Assembly (NCBI GenBank): GCA_951812665.1
Contig: CATOST010000021.1
Span: forward strand, 124,001 to 188,000
Direction: 5' to 3'
Source of the DNA: an uncultured Acidobacteriota bacterium
GTDB taxonomy: Bacteria; Acidobacteriota; UBA6911; RPQK01; JAJDTT01
DNA length: 64,000 nucleotides
The notes under the pieces were generated by a model that worked only from the letters and a program-made list of their open reading frames with translations, was not told the DNA's origin and did no database searches. Position numbers and translations under genes: made by a program. Positions 25,755 through 34,977 of the stretch are shown here, one piece after another (within the stretch, counting starts at the first letter, position 1; each line of letters opens with the position of its first letter).

Positions 25755-26543
25755 ATGAACTTGGGACTAAAAGGAAAACGCGCTATCGTCACCGGCGGCA
25801 ATCGCGGCATCGGCCGGTGCTGCGCCCTGGCGCTGGCCCGCGAGGGGGTGCGAATCTGCATCACGGCACGTGACCGGAATCTACTGGATCAGACCGTCGG
25901 GGAGATCAACGAGGCGGGGGGCGAAGGATACGCCGTTTCGGCCGATCTTACTGCTCTGGAGGCGTGCTGCCGCGTGGTAGACGAATCGGCAGAACAGTTC
26001 GGAGGGGTCGATATCCTGGTGAATTGCGCGGGCGCGGCACGAGCCCACGATATTCTGGATCTTCCCACCGAAGTGATCGACGATGCACTGGGTCTGAAGA
26101 GCTACGGCTATCTTCGCATGTCCCAATTCGTGATCCCCCATATGAAACGAAACGGCTGGGGGCGTATCGTCAACATTGCGGGGAGCGCAGGTGCGAGTCC
26201 GGCCCAAGGCAACATCCCGGTGAGCCTGGCCAACATCACCATTCTCAACATGACCCGCGCACTCTCGGACGCGGTCTCCGGGGACGGTATCCTGGTCAAT
26301 ACCATCTGTCCCGGCTTCACCAACACGCAGAGGGCGCGTGATCTGTTTCAGGGCAAGGCGGACAAAGAGGGTCGGGATGTGGAGGATGTCCTGAAGGACC
26401 TCGGAAACGGACTTCCGGCCGGCCGAATCGCCGAGCCGGAGGAGATTGCGGACGTAGTCGCTTTTCTGGCGTCGGACGTGTGCTCCTACATGTTCGGCAG
26501 CTCCATCTACATGGACGGCGGCGATCGACGCGGCACGCCATAG
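25755..26543 (+). CDS. SDR family protein lacking the usual Tyr-Lys pair
   Basis: A 262-residue short-chain dehydrogenase with an intact cofactor region (TGGNRGIGRCCALAL), the structural motif VNCAGAA and Ser in NIAGSAGASPA. Where classical members have YxxxK, this one reads VSLANITILNMTRAL, so neither Tyr nor Lys is in place. The C-terminal SSIYMDGGDRRG is normal. Some divergent SDR subgroups share this replacement, so it may still bind NAD(P) and act by another mechanism or on another substrate. It lies 45 bases after the hydrolase-like gene and 70 before the dehydrogenase gene, probably in one unit. Confidence 0.85.
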   Translation: MNLGLKGKRAIVTGGNRGIGRCCALALAREGVRICITARDRNLLDQTVGEINEAGGEGYAVSADLTALEACCRVVDESAEQFGGVDILVNCAGAARAHDILDLPTEVIDDALGLKSYGYLRMSQFVIPHMKRNGWGRIVNIAGSAGASPAQGNIPVSLANITILNMTRALSDAVSGDGILVNTICPGFTNTQRARDLFQGKADKEGRDVEDVLKDLGNGLPAGRIAEPEEIADVVAFLASDVCSYMFGSSIYMDGGDRRGTP

Positions 26544-26613
26544 ATCCACACCAGACTGGAATTCCCGCCGGCCGTGTCCGTCACCGATTCAGGACCGGTA
26601 GAGAGGTGCCGAA

Positions 26614-27525
26614 ATGAAAGTTGGATTCATCGGCCTGGGGGCCATGGGGAATCCCATGGCAGCCAACCTGCAGAAGGCCGGACACGAACTGACCATCCAC
26701 GACATCCGTCGCGAGCAGGGTCGAAACCTCGAGGATTCAGGTGCGACCTGGGCAACGAGCCCTGCGGAGACGGCCGCCCGGTCCGATGTGGTGCTGCTGT
26801 CGCTGCCCGGTCCGGTGCAAGTGGAATCGGTCGTCCTGGGCGAGGACGGAGTCTTTTCCGGTCTGGCCGCGGGAGGCGCCTGCATCGATACCAGCACCAA
26901 TGCGCCAACAGTTATGCGCCGGATAGCAGAGGTCGGCGCATCCAGGGGCATTCAGGTCCTGGACGCGCCCATCAGCGGGGGCATCTGGGGTGCGCGAGAC
27001 GCCTCGCTGACCGTATTCGCCGGGGGAGAAGAGGAGGCGTTCGAGAAGTATCGTCCCCTTCTCCGGTGCCTCGGAACAACCGTGGTCCACATGGGTCCGA
27101 TCGGATCCGGCCACGTGACCAAGCTGGTGAACAATCTGATGATGTACATCAACTTCATCGGCGCCTGCGAGGGGATGGCCCTGGGTGGCAAGGCGGGTAT
27201 CGATCCGCGTACCCTGCTCGATGTCATCAAGCCGAGTATGGGCCACAGCACCTTCCTGCAAAGGAGCATGAAGCTGTTCCTCGACGGAGAACCGCTGCAT
27301 TTCGTGACTGACGGGGCGGTCAAAGATATGCGCCTGGGTGTCGAACTGGGCGGAGATCTCGGCGTGCCGCTGGAGGTCGCGCCGCTCGTGGAAACGCTCA
27401 TCACCCGGTTCCGCGACGCCGGGCACGGGCAGGAGGACACCCTTGAATACATCCGCGATTACATGCGGCGGTCAAGTGTCGATCTGGCGAATTGGGGGAG
27501 CGGCGGCTTTCTTGCCGCCGATTAG
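26614..27525 (+). CDS. NAD(P)-dependent oxidoreductase, 3-hydroxyisobutyrate dehydrogenase family
   Basis: A 303-residue beta-hydroxyacid dehydrogenase. The Rossmann motif GFIGLGAMGNPMAANL is at the N-terminus, the substrate signature DAPISGGIWGA at about residues 118-128, and the catalytic Lys in GSGHVTKLVNNLMM. Relatives oxidise 3-hydroxyisobutyrate, tartronate semialdehyde or gamma-hydroxybutyrate. AGAGAGG is 7 bases before the ATG. The last codons (GGFLAAD) are provided by a hairpin repeat at 27501-27520. Confidence 0.9.
   Translation: MKVGFIGLGAMGNPMAANLQKAGHELTIHDIRREQGRNLEDSGATWATSPAETAARSDVVLLSLPGPVQVESVVLGEDGVFSGLAAGGACIDTSTNAPTVMRRIAEVGASRGIQVLDAPISGGIWGARDASLTVFAGGEEEAFEKYRPLLRCLGTTVVHMGPIGSGHVTKLVNNLMMYINFIGACEGMALGGKAGIDPRTLLDVIKPSMGHSTFLQRSMKLFLDGEPLHFVTDGAVKDMRLGVELGGDLGVPLEVAPLVETLITRFRDAGHGQEDTLEYIRDYMRRSSVDLANWGSGGFLAAD
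27501..27520. repeat. Palindromic repeat at the 3' end of the dehydrogenase gene
   Basis: CGGCGGC-TTTCTT-GCCGCCG is a perfect 7-bp stem. Its reverse complement has the AAGAAA loop of the array at 29559-29690, so it belongs to the same family in the opposite orientation. It encodes the last residues of the dehydrogenase and abuts the insertion site of the IS element. Confidence 0.65.
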
Positions 27526-27536
27526 GGGGGATTAGG

Positions 27537-29467
27537 CCGAAGTTCCAGACATAGAGACGAGATAACTCCTTGATTCTAAAGGGACAACTCACGAAGCGGA
27601 CTAGTTGTCCACTGGGAACACCTTGACCAACTCCAGCGCCCGTCGCTGCAGCGTCGTCGGTTGCGTCAATCGTTGCAGCGTCGGACCGTCCGGGTCCGAA
27701 GCGGTTCGGCACTGGTGACGGGCACGCGTCGCCATCTCCGCCATCAGTGTCTTGAAGCTGTGAAGCGGCAGTCCGTCCTCGGTTTCCCGCTTCGTCTTCT
27801 TTCGTTTGGCCGAGGCCGACGGCTCGGCTTTCAGCACCGGGTCCCGTCGAGCGCGGTGCGCGTCCAGGTCCTCGTCATCGAACAACAACGGGGCCAGGGC
27901 TCGCCGCAGATGCCACTGGACATAGTAGGCCAGCAGGCACAGGAACAGGTGCGACCGCACCCGCATCTCGGCCCGGTGACGGATGGGACGGATCTGCAAG
28001 TCCACCGTCTTGAGTGAGCGGAAGGCCCGCTCCACGTTCGTCAGGTTCTTGTAGCTGCGCACCACGTCGGGCGTCGCCAACCGGTCTTCGGGTTCGCTGG
28101 TGCGCAGGATGTAGAATCCGTCCAGTTGCGCCTCGCGGGCGATGGCTTCGGTGCGCCGGGCGTATTCGAAGCGCCCGTCTTCGATCACCAGCTCGAAGTG
28201 CTTGGCCACCTTGTACCGGTTCTTGATCCGACCCACCTTCAGCGCGATCTGGGTCGCCAGCAAGGGCGTCTTGGTCCGTCGCGCCACCTCCCGGGCGATC
28301 CGGGCCAACTTCTTCTCCGTCCCCGCCAACAGGTCCTGGCGTTTGCCCCGCCGATACTCCCCCAGCATCGGGTTGTAACAGACGACGAGCCGTTCGCCCG
28401 GATAGGCCTCGGTCCGGATCTCCGCCAAGTGGCGCTCGTCAAAGAGCGAGGGTTGAACCGCTTGGGTTTCCACCAGTTGGCGAATGGCCTCATAGCGCAG
28501 GGCCGAGATCCAGCCCAGCCCCGGATACCGCTTCAGATGCTTGATCTGAGTCTCGGTCAGCAGCCCCCGGTCCCCCACCAGCACCACCCGCTTCAATCCG
28601 AAGCGCTGGCGTAACTTCTCGACTTGATCCGGCACCGTGACCGGATCCCCCGTGTTGCCGGGATAGGCCTGGACCGCCACCGGACAACCCGCGGCATCGG
28701 CCATCACCCCGTAGACCACGATGGGCCGGCCCCGCTTGCCGTCCCGGCTGTGGCCGTACCGCATCAGGGAGCAGGTGTGGCCTTCATAGTAGCTGCTGCT
28801 GACGTCGTAGAGCACGTGATCCCCTTCAGCCAGATGCCGTCGGGCCAGCTTCTTCTCGATCCGATTCTGACGTTCGAGCAACCAGTCCATGGTCCCGTAC
28901 AGGTCGTCCTCGTCGGCGTCCTCCAGGGAGAGCTCGGAGGCCAGGGTGGTGGTGTGCCAGAGCCGGGTGGTGGCGAGCTTGGAGGCGGGCCGCAACAAGC
29001 GCTGAATGACCAGGGCCAGCACCAGGTTGCGCTGGCGCGAGGGCTTGGGGTCGATCAGAGTGGGGAGCTTCAGGCGGCGGACGGCTTTGAGGACCATCTC
29101 GACATGGCCATGAGGAAGGGAGCGTTCGATGACGAAGAGTTCATCAGGATGGATGAGAGGGACGTTCTTGAGGACGAGACGGAGTCGTTTGATCTTGTCC
29201 GGGGGCCACTTGGAGAGGTTGGCGATGGTGCGTTTACGGACGCGCTTGCCTTCGCGCCAGCCTTCTCGCAGGAGGATGGCGGGGCGGGAGTTTCGGTTGG
29301 GGACGGTGTCGATGTACATGGCAACTAGAATATATCATATACCTTTTATATTCAACAGGAAGAGCCATCACATACATGGGAACACAAATGAGCTGATTCA
29401 GAGCCGTATCCGTAATAAAATCAACGACTTAGCTCGATTTTAGGGGGATATTTTCCCGGAACTTCCG
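27537..29467 (-). mobile_element. IS1634-type insertion sequence, copy 1
   Basis: A 1931-bp element containing one transposase. The ends CCGAAGTTCC (27537-27546) and GGAACTTCCG (29458-29467) form a 10-bp inverted repeat with one mismatch. They are flanked directly by ATTAGG at 27531-27536 and 29468-29473, a 6-bp target duplication of the size expected for this family. Without the element the flanks join as a GATTAGGGGGG tandem between two hairpin repeats. Confidence 0.8.
27601..29319 (-). CDS. IS1634 family transposase
   Basis: A 572-residue DDE transposase of full length. The first Asp is in HVLYDVSSSYYEGH, the second in VVLVGDRGLLTE, and the catalytic Glu in the YKNLTNVERAFRSLK signature; all three are intact. 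The N-terminus MYIDTVPNRNSRPAILLRE and the block RSLPHGHVEMVLKAVRRL are shared with the second copy at 46604-48331, to which it is similar but clearly not identical. The element looks potentially active. Confidence 0.92.
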   Translation of the reverse strand: MYIDTVPNRNSRPAILLREGWREGKRVRKRTIANLSKWPPDKIKRLRLVLKNVPLIHPDELFVIERSLPHGHVEMVLKAVRRLKLPTLIDPKPSRQRNLVLALVIQRLLRPASKLATTRLWHTTTLASELSLEDADEDDLYGTMDWLLERQNRIEKKLARRHLAEGDHVLYDVSSSYYEGHTCSLMRYGHSRDGKRGRPIVVYGVMADAAGCPVAVQAYPGNTGDPVTVPDQVEKLRQRFGLKRVVLVGDRGLLTETQIKHLKRYPGLGWISALRYEAIRQLVETQAVQPSLFDERHLAEIRTEAYPGERLVVCYNPMLGEYRRGKRQDLLAGTEKKLARIAREVARRTKTPLLATQIALKVGRIKNRYKVAKHFELVIEDGRFEYARRTEAIAREAQLDGFYILRTSEPEDRLATPDVVRSYKNLTNVERAFRSLKTVDLQIRPIRHRAEMRVRSHLFLCLLAYYVQWHLRRALAPLLFDDEDLDAHRARRDPVLKAEPSASAKRKKTKRETEDGLPLHSFKTLMAEMATRARHQCRTASDPDGPTLQRLTQPTTLQRRALELVKVFPVDN

Positions 29468-29473
29468 ATTAGG

Positions 29474-29488
29474 GGGGACGGAGTCCCC
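29474..29488. repeat. Short hairpin GGGGAC-GGA-GTCCCC beside the IS right end
   Basis: A 6-bp perfect stem with a 3-base loop, four bases into the sequence beyond the IS end at 29467. Together with 27501-27520 it shows that the IS landed in a cluster of hairpins. Confidence 0.5.
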
Positions 29489-29527
29489 ACTCCGCGTAGC
29501 GTCTTCCAACCGGGCGAAATGAAGAAT

Positions 29528-29690
29528 GGGGGACAAGAATGTCCCCCTCCAGAAGAGCAGGCGACAAGAAAGTCGCCTGTCCCAATGGGCGACAAGAAAG
29601 TCGCCCCTCCCAGCAGGCGACAAGAAAGTCGCCTGTCCCAGCGGGCGGTAAGAAAACCGCCCCTCCCAATGGGCGGCAAGAAAGTCGCCC
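29528..29690. repeat. Tandem array of six hairpins with a 28-bp period
   Basis: Hairpins start at 29528, 29559, 29587, 29615, 29643 and 29671; the last five are exactly 28 bases apart. The first has the GGGGGACA stem; the others have stems AGGCGAC/GTCGCCT, GGGCGAC/GTCGCCC, GGGCGGT/ACCGCCC and GGGCGGC/GTCGCCC around an invariant AAGAAA loop. GGCGAC to GGCGGT is compensated on the other arm, which argues that the fold is maintained. Linkers alternate between CTCCCA and TGTCCCA types. The intergenic region 29320-29766 holds no gene. After the array come two GGGGCGCCC palindromes at about 29720-29745. Confidence 0.8.
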
Positions 29691-29766
29691 CTTCGCATGC
29701 CCCTTGCAAAACGAAAAGGGGCGCCCACAAGGGGCGCCCCTAAGTTATCCACAATAGTGGGATGCG

Positions 29767-32700
29767 TCAGAAATAGACCTTCAGAGCAGTTTGGATCACC
29801 CGGCCGAATAGCGCGCCGCTGACCCTTCCGAAGGCTGCGCTCTGAATATTGGCGCTGGGGCCGCCGAAGTTCGGGTGGTTGAAGGCATTGAACAACTCGA
29901 ACCTGAGCTGCAACCGCCCCTCTTCGGTGGGCAACATGGTCAGGTCCCAGTTCTTGATCAGAGCCAGATCCTGGTTGATGATCCCATCTCGATCAATGAT
30001 ATTGCGGCCGCTGTTTCCGTATGTATTCAACGGATTTTCCGCAAAGGCGGCCGTGTCGAACCATTGTTCGATCGTCGGGCTGCCTTTCTTGCCGTCGCGC
30101 AACCGGTTCGGCTGACGCGCGTTATACGTGGATCCCGTGTTGGAATTGTCGCTGGACATGCCAACCGTAATCGGCAGTCCGCTGTTCAGCGTCGTAATTC
30201 CACCAAACTGCCAACCGCCCAGAATATTCCGGATCAAGCCGGGTTGCCCTTGCATCTTCGGAAGCAGGTAGTTCCAACTGAAGGACAAACGGTGTCCCAT
30301 ATCCCAATCGCTTCGAGCTTGGTTGGTGTCGGTGAGCCGGGACGTCGTCACGGATCCAAAGGAATCCCAGTCGGTCGTCTTCGCGTACGTATAGCCCATG
30401 AGAAAGCTGAGTTTGGTGCCGGTTTTTCTGAGGGTGACCTGAAGCGCATTGTAATCGGACATCCCCGCGCCGGCGTCCTGGATATTGAAGCCGATATTGG
30501 GCCAGGGGCGCCGCTCCTGCTCGAAGGGGGGCGCGCCGAGCTGCGGAAGCGGCCGATTGAGTTCCTGCCTCTGGGACAGCTTCCTTCCCGTCGATCCGAA
30601 ATAGGCCGTCTCCAGCAGGACCTGTCCAGGAAGCATGTTCTGGATACTCAGGGTCCAGTTCTGCAGATACGGACTCCGTCTCTTGCTGGTAATCAGTGAG
30701 ACGTAGCCGATCGGATCGCTCATATCCAGAATCTCATTGAAGTTTTCCGCATCGAATACCGGCGGATCCTTGAACAGGGTGCCGATGTCGATGGGGTTTC
30801 TCGGGTCCCGGCTGATCGCATTGTTGATGAATGCGTTCTGCGGACCGGAGCTGTCCCAGGCCAGATCGTTCCCGGGGGTTTCGTCATAGAAGACACCGTA
30901 GCTGCCCCGGAGCACGACATTCTGGTTGGCAGTGGGGGTCCAGGCGAAGCCGATCCGCGGCGCAAAATCATTGAAGTCGGTGTCGATGAGACTCCCGGGT
31001 CCTCCAAAGATCACGCCTCCGCGCGGACGCGCGAAGTCCATGATGTCCAGATAGTTGCCCCCTTCAGGTCCGACCTCCAGAGCCAGCCAGGGATGCACCT
31101 GGTAGCGCAAGGCCAGGGTCAGGCTGAGATTCGGCGTGACGCGGATGCGATCCTCGAAATAAGCGTCCCACCACAAGGACACCCGATTCGCTCCAGCAGC
31201 CGCGGCGCCCGTAGAATTTTCGGGATGTCCCAACAGGAAGTCGGCGGCGTCGTTCCCGGTAATGATTCCTGAAAATTGGAAGTTCCCCTGGGTCCATGAG
31301 GCCGCCAGTTGCTGTGTGAACCGGTCGATGACGGTCATCCCGAAGGTCATCTCGTGCCGGCCCTGGGTGTAGCTCATGTCGGCCATGTAGTACATGTCGT
31401 TGTTGACCGGGACGATGCAGTTGCCGGCGCCCCCAAAGCGCGTGTAGGTGACCATGGCCGCAGCCGGGGCGTAGTTGCAGGTTCTGGCCGTGTTGATGTT
31501 CCTGATGCCATACCTCTCCGACCAGATCGGGTCCGTGTCCCGTTCCAGGTTCTGCGCCAGTGACATGATGGCGCGGTTCAATCCGGCCCGCGCATCCAGA
31601 ATCAGATTGTTGGCAAAAACGTGGGTCCAGTTGACGACTGCGTTTCTTCCATAGAGCGGATACTCGACATTCGCGCCTTTGTTGATTCTGCTGTCGTACA
31701 ACTGAGAGTCGGAGTGGATCACCCGGGCGAAGAATTTATCGTTTTCCGTGATCTGCCAATCTCCACGCCAGATCCATTTCGTGTCGTCCTGAATTCTCGG
31801 CGCCGCACCGGTGAAGTTGTTGGCAGCGCCTGGAAGATTGGGCGCCGGGATCAGGCCATCCTCCATGTACAACCGGGCCCAGGGGTGAATGCGATTGGAC
31901 GGAATCTGGTTGTTGGGAAATGCCTCGCCCGTCATCGGGTCCATGATGGGAGTCGACAACGAGGAAAAGTTCCCCTGGAGGTAGCTCGTCGGCGGTACGG
32001 TGAGAAATTGGGTGTTGAACCGGAATGAATCCAACCCCTCCAACGAGACGTACCAGAACAACTTGTCCTTCAGTACCGGACCGCCGACCTCGAAGCCCCA
32101 TTGGTGTTGCCGAAACTCTCCGAGTTCCCGGTCAAAGAAGCCTCTGGCGTCCAGGTTGTCGTTGCGGTGAAAGAACCAGGCGCTCCCATGAACCTCGTTG
32201 GTTCCCTGCTTGGTGACGACGCTGATCACGCCCGGGGTCTGGCCGCGGCCCGTGAAAAAGCCCTTCTGGACCTTGAATTCCGAGATGGCGTCGACTTGAA
32301 CGAGAGCCCCCGGGGCACCGTAGAAATGCTCCTTGAAAGGAATCCCGTCGAATACGTACGACGTGGAACTCACTCGCGTCCCGGATATGGCCGCCGACGT
32401 CTGGCGAGGACCGTAAGCCCATTGTGCGACGCCGGGAGCCGAATCGCCGGCCTGCACGCCGGCCTGAATCCCGGCAAGCTGCAGGAATCCTCTTCCGTTC
32501 AGCGGCAGCTCCTCGACCATCTCCTCGCCGATCACTGTGCCCAGCTCGGCGGTTCTCCGGTCGACCACCGTCGCCTCGGCCGTGACCAACACCGTATCGC
32601 TGACTTCACCCACCTGAAGCGTCAGGGTGTGATCCACGACGGCGAACACCTCGAGTTGGATCCCTTCCACCACCGCCTTCTTGAAGCCGGGCATTTCCAC

Positions 32701-32949
32701 ACTCAGGGTGTACGAGCCCACCGGCAAGGCGGCGAAACTGAAGACCCCCTGTTCGTTGGAGATGCCGGTTCTTCTGAGGCCCGTCGCCTCGTTGACAGCC
32801 TCAACGTCGGCCCCAGGGACCACCGCGGCGCTGTCGTCCAGCACTCGGCCGGCGATGGTCCCAGACCCTTCGGCCTGAGCCCGGAGACCGCCGGTCGATG
32901 CCAGTACGATGGCGACCAACATGACTACGGCCATTGAACTACGTCGCAT
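29767..32949 (-). CDS. TonB-dependent receptor with carboxypeptidase-regulatory-like domain (copy 1)
   Basis: A 1060-residue outer-membrane receptor of the Oar-like type. It has a signal peptide (about 1-26), a carboxypeptidase-regulatory-like domain at about 30-110 (GTIAGRVLDDSAAVVPGADV), a plug region (VEELPLNGRGFLQLAG, SSTSYVFDGIPFKE, KVQKGFFTGRGQTPGVISVV) and a long beta-barrel ending in the outer-membrane C-terminal signature ALKVYF. GGAGGA is 6 bases before the ATG. Such receptors import or bind large ligands using TonB; the ligand is unknown. It is a paralogue of the receptor at 55775-59008. It is not next to a SusD gene, as usual for Acidobacteriota. Confidence 0.93.
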   Translation of the reverse strand: MRRSSMAVVMLVAIVLASTGGLRAQAEGSGTIAGRVLDDSAAVVPGADVEAVNEATGLRRTGISNEQGVFSFAALPVGSYTLSVEMPGFKKAVVEGIQLEVFAVVDHTLTLQVGEVSDTVLVTAEATVVDRRTAELGTVIGEEMVEELPLNGRGFLQLAGIQAGVQAGDSAPGVAQWAYGPRQTSAAISGTRVSSTSYVFDGIPFKEHFYGAPGALVQVDAISEFKVQKGFFTGRGQTPGVISVVTKQGTNEVHGSAWFFHRNDNLDARGFFDRELGEFRQHQWGFEVGGPVLKDKLFWYVSLEGLDSFRFNTQFLTVPPTSYLQGNFSSLSTPIMDPMTGEAFPNNQIPSNRIHPWARLYMEDGLIPAPNLPGAANNFTGAAPRIQDDTKWIWRGDWQITENDKFFARVIHSDSQLYDSRINKGANVEYPLYGRNAVVNWTHVFANNLILDARAGLNRAIMSLAQNLERDTDPIWSERYGIRNINTARTCNYAPAAAMVTYTRFGGAGNCIVPVNNDMYYMADMSYTQGRHEMTFGMTVIDRFTQQLAASWTQGNFQFSGIITGNDAADFLLGHPENSTGAAAAGANRVSLWWDAYFEDRIRVTPNLSLTLALRYQVHPWLALEVGPEGGNYLDIMDFARPRGGVIFGGPGSLIDTDFNDFAPRIGFAWTPTANQNVVLRGSYGVFYDETPGNDLAWDSSGPQNAFINNAISRDPRNPIDIGTLFKDPPVFDAENFNEILDMSDPIGYVSLITSKRRSPYLQNWTLSIQNMLPGQVLLETAYFGSTGRKLSQRQELNRPLPQLGAPPFEQERRPWPNIGFNIQDAGAGMSDYNALQVTLRKTGTKLSFLMGYTYAKTTDWDSFGSVTTSRLTDTNQARSDWDMGHRLSFSWNYLLPKMQGQPGLIRNILGGWQFGGITTLNSGLPITVGMSSDNSNTGSTYNARQPNRLRDGKKGSPTIEQWFDTAAFAENPLNTYGNSGRNIIDRDGIINQDLALIKNWDLTMLPTEEGRLQLRFELFNAFNHPNFGGPSANIQSAAFGRVSGALFGRVIQTALKVYF

Positions 32950-33241
32950 TTCAATTCCTCCGAATCGGTGGGAAATAATGATGCTCAGGGAAACGACCCG
33001 GCGGGAATACGCCGTGGTCCTTTTTCTGCAGCAGACTCGCTGAGATTGGTCGAATAAAAGAGATCGGCAAAGTCTACATCACTCAATCGACACCCAGTGA
33101 GCCTGGGAATTCGGGATTATAAGGGATGCCGTCCGCCAGTGTCAACAATCCGGGTGCACCGGTTTCGTTGGTACGTGAAGTGTTCGGTCCATTGAGGGCG
33201 AGGTTAGGATGAGTTCTTACCCCCACAAAGAGGAGGTGGAG

Positions 33242-33310
33242 ATGGAACTGTATCCGCCGCGCACCGTGGAGCGGACGATGAAGGTGCAGGAAATCATCCT
33301 TCGTGAGCAG
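33242..33310 (+). pseudogene. 5' remnant of an ISNCY-type transposase gene
   Basis: An ATG preceded by AGGAGG opens MELYPPRTVERTMKVQEIILR, which is how I remember the start of a transposase family with an integrase core (ISNCY group: ...MKVQEVILRA). The similarity ends after about 21 codons and the frame continues with unrelated sequence to 33529. The rest of the element is gone. The preceding 32950-33241 stretch is the upstream region of the TonB gene; I see no other feature in it. Confidence 0.5.
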
Positions 33311-33385
33311 CGTGACAATGATGACCGTCCCCTTCTCTTCGGCCCGCTTACTTGCCGTGAGGCCGGTAGAGAGGTGCGATTGAAT

Positions 33386-33700
33386 TCACTGACTGATCAC
33401 GCGGATAAAAAATCTTATGACCACACCTACGAAGGGAACAAGCAGGCACCAGGCTATCCATGGCCGACGATGCTTGACGGTGTAAGCAGCGGCAACAAAT
33501 GTAAGCGGAAGGGCCGCAAAGACCACTGAGACCCAAATACCATTGTTCCAACCAGCGCTGAGATAGAGGCTGAACGGAGCCGCCAAGACAGCCGCCACGA
33601 GAATCAAACCAGGTTTTGTGGACACGATCCCAACCACAGCCAAGGTCACCGACAAAAAAACGGCGGGCCAGCCTAGCAACAACGGCCACCACTCAGGCAT
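33386..33700 (-). CDS. Small hypothetical membrane protein
   Basis: A 104-residue protein with three to four hydrophobic helices (LLLGWPAVFLSVTLAVVGIV, LILVAAVLAAPFSLYL, IWVSVVFAALPLTFVAAAY, WIAWCLLVPFVGVVIRFFI) separated by short polar turns. GGGAGGA lies 4 bases before the ATG, which supports it as a real gene. No family is recognised. It overlaps only non-homologous continuation of the transposase remnant on the other strand. Confidence 0.6.
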   Translation of the reverse strand: MPEWWPLLLGWPAVFLSVTLAVVGIVSTKPGLILVAAVLAAPFSLYLSAGWNNGIWVSVVFAALPLTFVAAAYTVKHRRPWIAWCLLVPFVGVVIRFFIRVISQ

Positions 33701-33887
33701 ACGATCCTCCCAACTGGTGTGATTCTCTACCGACTACGAATCCACTGTGAAAGACTTCCGAATCGTGAGTGTTTCGAAACTGTTGAGAGCATCATAGCGG
33801 ACGCTCTGGCGGACGGCATTTTGCAGTGCTAGATTGGCTCGAAGGGTTTCGAGGCGAGAACATCCCTTCGATCGGACGGAGCAAGAG

Positions 33888-34827
33888 ATGACGCCTATGC
33901 TTCGCATGCTTTTTTTCTGGTGGGTTGCCACTGCCGTAGCGACGGCCAGTGCACCGGAGATCGTATCGGTCCGGAAAATCTGGGACCGGGCGCCTCATAA
34001 CGCATTCACGGATCTGGTCCGCTTTCAGGGAAAATGGTTCTGCACCTTCCGAGAGGGGGAGCGCCATGCGGGAGGCAGGCAGGGCCAGTTGCGCGTGCTC
34101 GTTTCCGATGATGGCGGACGGACGCCTTCTGCTCATCTCCGGTGGCAGCCTGTACGACGGGGACCGGTACCTGACCCGGGCGCCCCGGGTCGCCTTTTCC
34201 GGGAACGGATTCGACTGGTCGTCCCCCCGCCGCGTCTTGGCGGAGGACCACTGGGTGTGGCGCGTGACCTGGCACAAAGGGCGGGGCTACGGCGTCTCCA
34301 AATTGGGCGAGACCCCCACCCCTCGACGGGCATTCCTCTACTGGACCACCGACGGAATCGAGTGGAACTGGATCACGGAATTCAAGCTGCCCGGCCTGAC
34401 GCCCGAGGCTCGGAAGACGGCTCCCAGCGAAACCACTGTGCGCTTCCTCCCGGACGACCGGATGGTGGCTCTGATCCGGCCGGGTTGGGTTGGAAGCAGC
34501 CCGCCACCCTACCGGGAATGGACGTTTCACAAGCTGGAACACCGTCTGGGAGGTCCCAATTTCATCCGGGTGCCCGACGGATCATTGTGGGCCGCGTCCC
34601 GAGGGTATCCTCCAGGAACCCCGGTGATCGGAGCCTGGACCGAGGGAGAGCCATTCACCGTCCTGGCCCGATTGACCCTGACCGGCTACGAACCTGTCCT
34701 CAAGCTGCCCAGCGGCGGCGACACGAGCTACCCGGGGATGGTTTGGTACGAGGGACTTCTCTGGATCAGCTACTACTCGTCCCATGAAGGCAAGACCAGC
34801 ATTTACCTGGCCAGGATCCGCTTCTGA
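33888..34827 (+). pseudogene. BNR/sialidase-like gene with internal deletion and frameshift
   Basis: The first 73 or so codons from ATG 33888 encode a signal peptide (MLFFWWVATAVATASA) and the start of a sialidase-like propeller (HNAFTDLVRFQGKWFCTFREG, LRVLVSDDGG). At about 34100-34120 the reading shifts by one base into a second frame that continues MADGRLLLISGGSLYDGD, PRVAFSGNGFDWSSPR, HWVWRVTWHKGRGYGVSK and ends ISYYSSHEGKTSIYLARI at 34827. Compared with relatives, about 20 residues between SDDGG and DGRL also appear to be missing. So a small frameshifting deletion has broken the gene; the intact sialidase-like gene follows 150 bases downstream. Confidence 0.75.
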
Positions 34828-34977
34828 CCGAGCCTTCTCCAGTCGGGCATCGTTCCCACGCCAGCATCGGTTGGGATCGCGGTCAAACTGGCTCAAAACC
34901 CGAGAGAAGCGAACGCAATCGGAGTAGAATCAGTCCCCTAAGGACCCACTTCCGACAAAGACAATGGAGGAAAGCCT

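Noticed and set aside
29528..29690. CRISPR array at the 28-bp-period repeats
   Set aside because: The period is the repeat itself; there are no unique spacers and no cas genes, and each unit is a self-complementary hairpin.
33209..33529. A complete 106-residue gene
   Set aside because: Only the first 21 or so codons from ATG 33242 resemble a protein family; the rest is unrelated and overlaps a membrane protein gene with a better ribosome site on the other strand.
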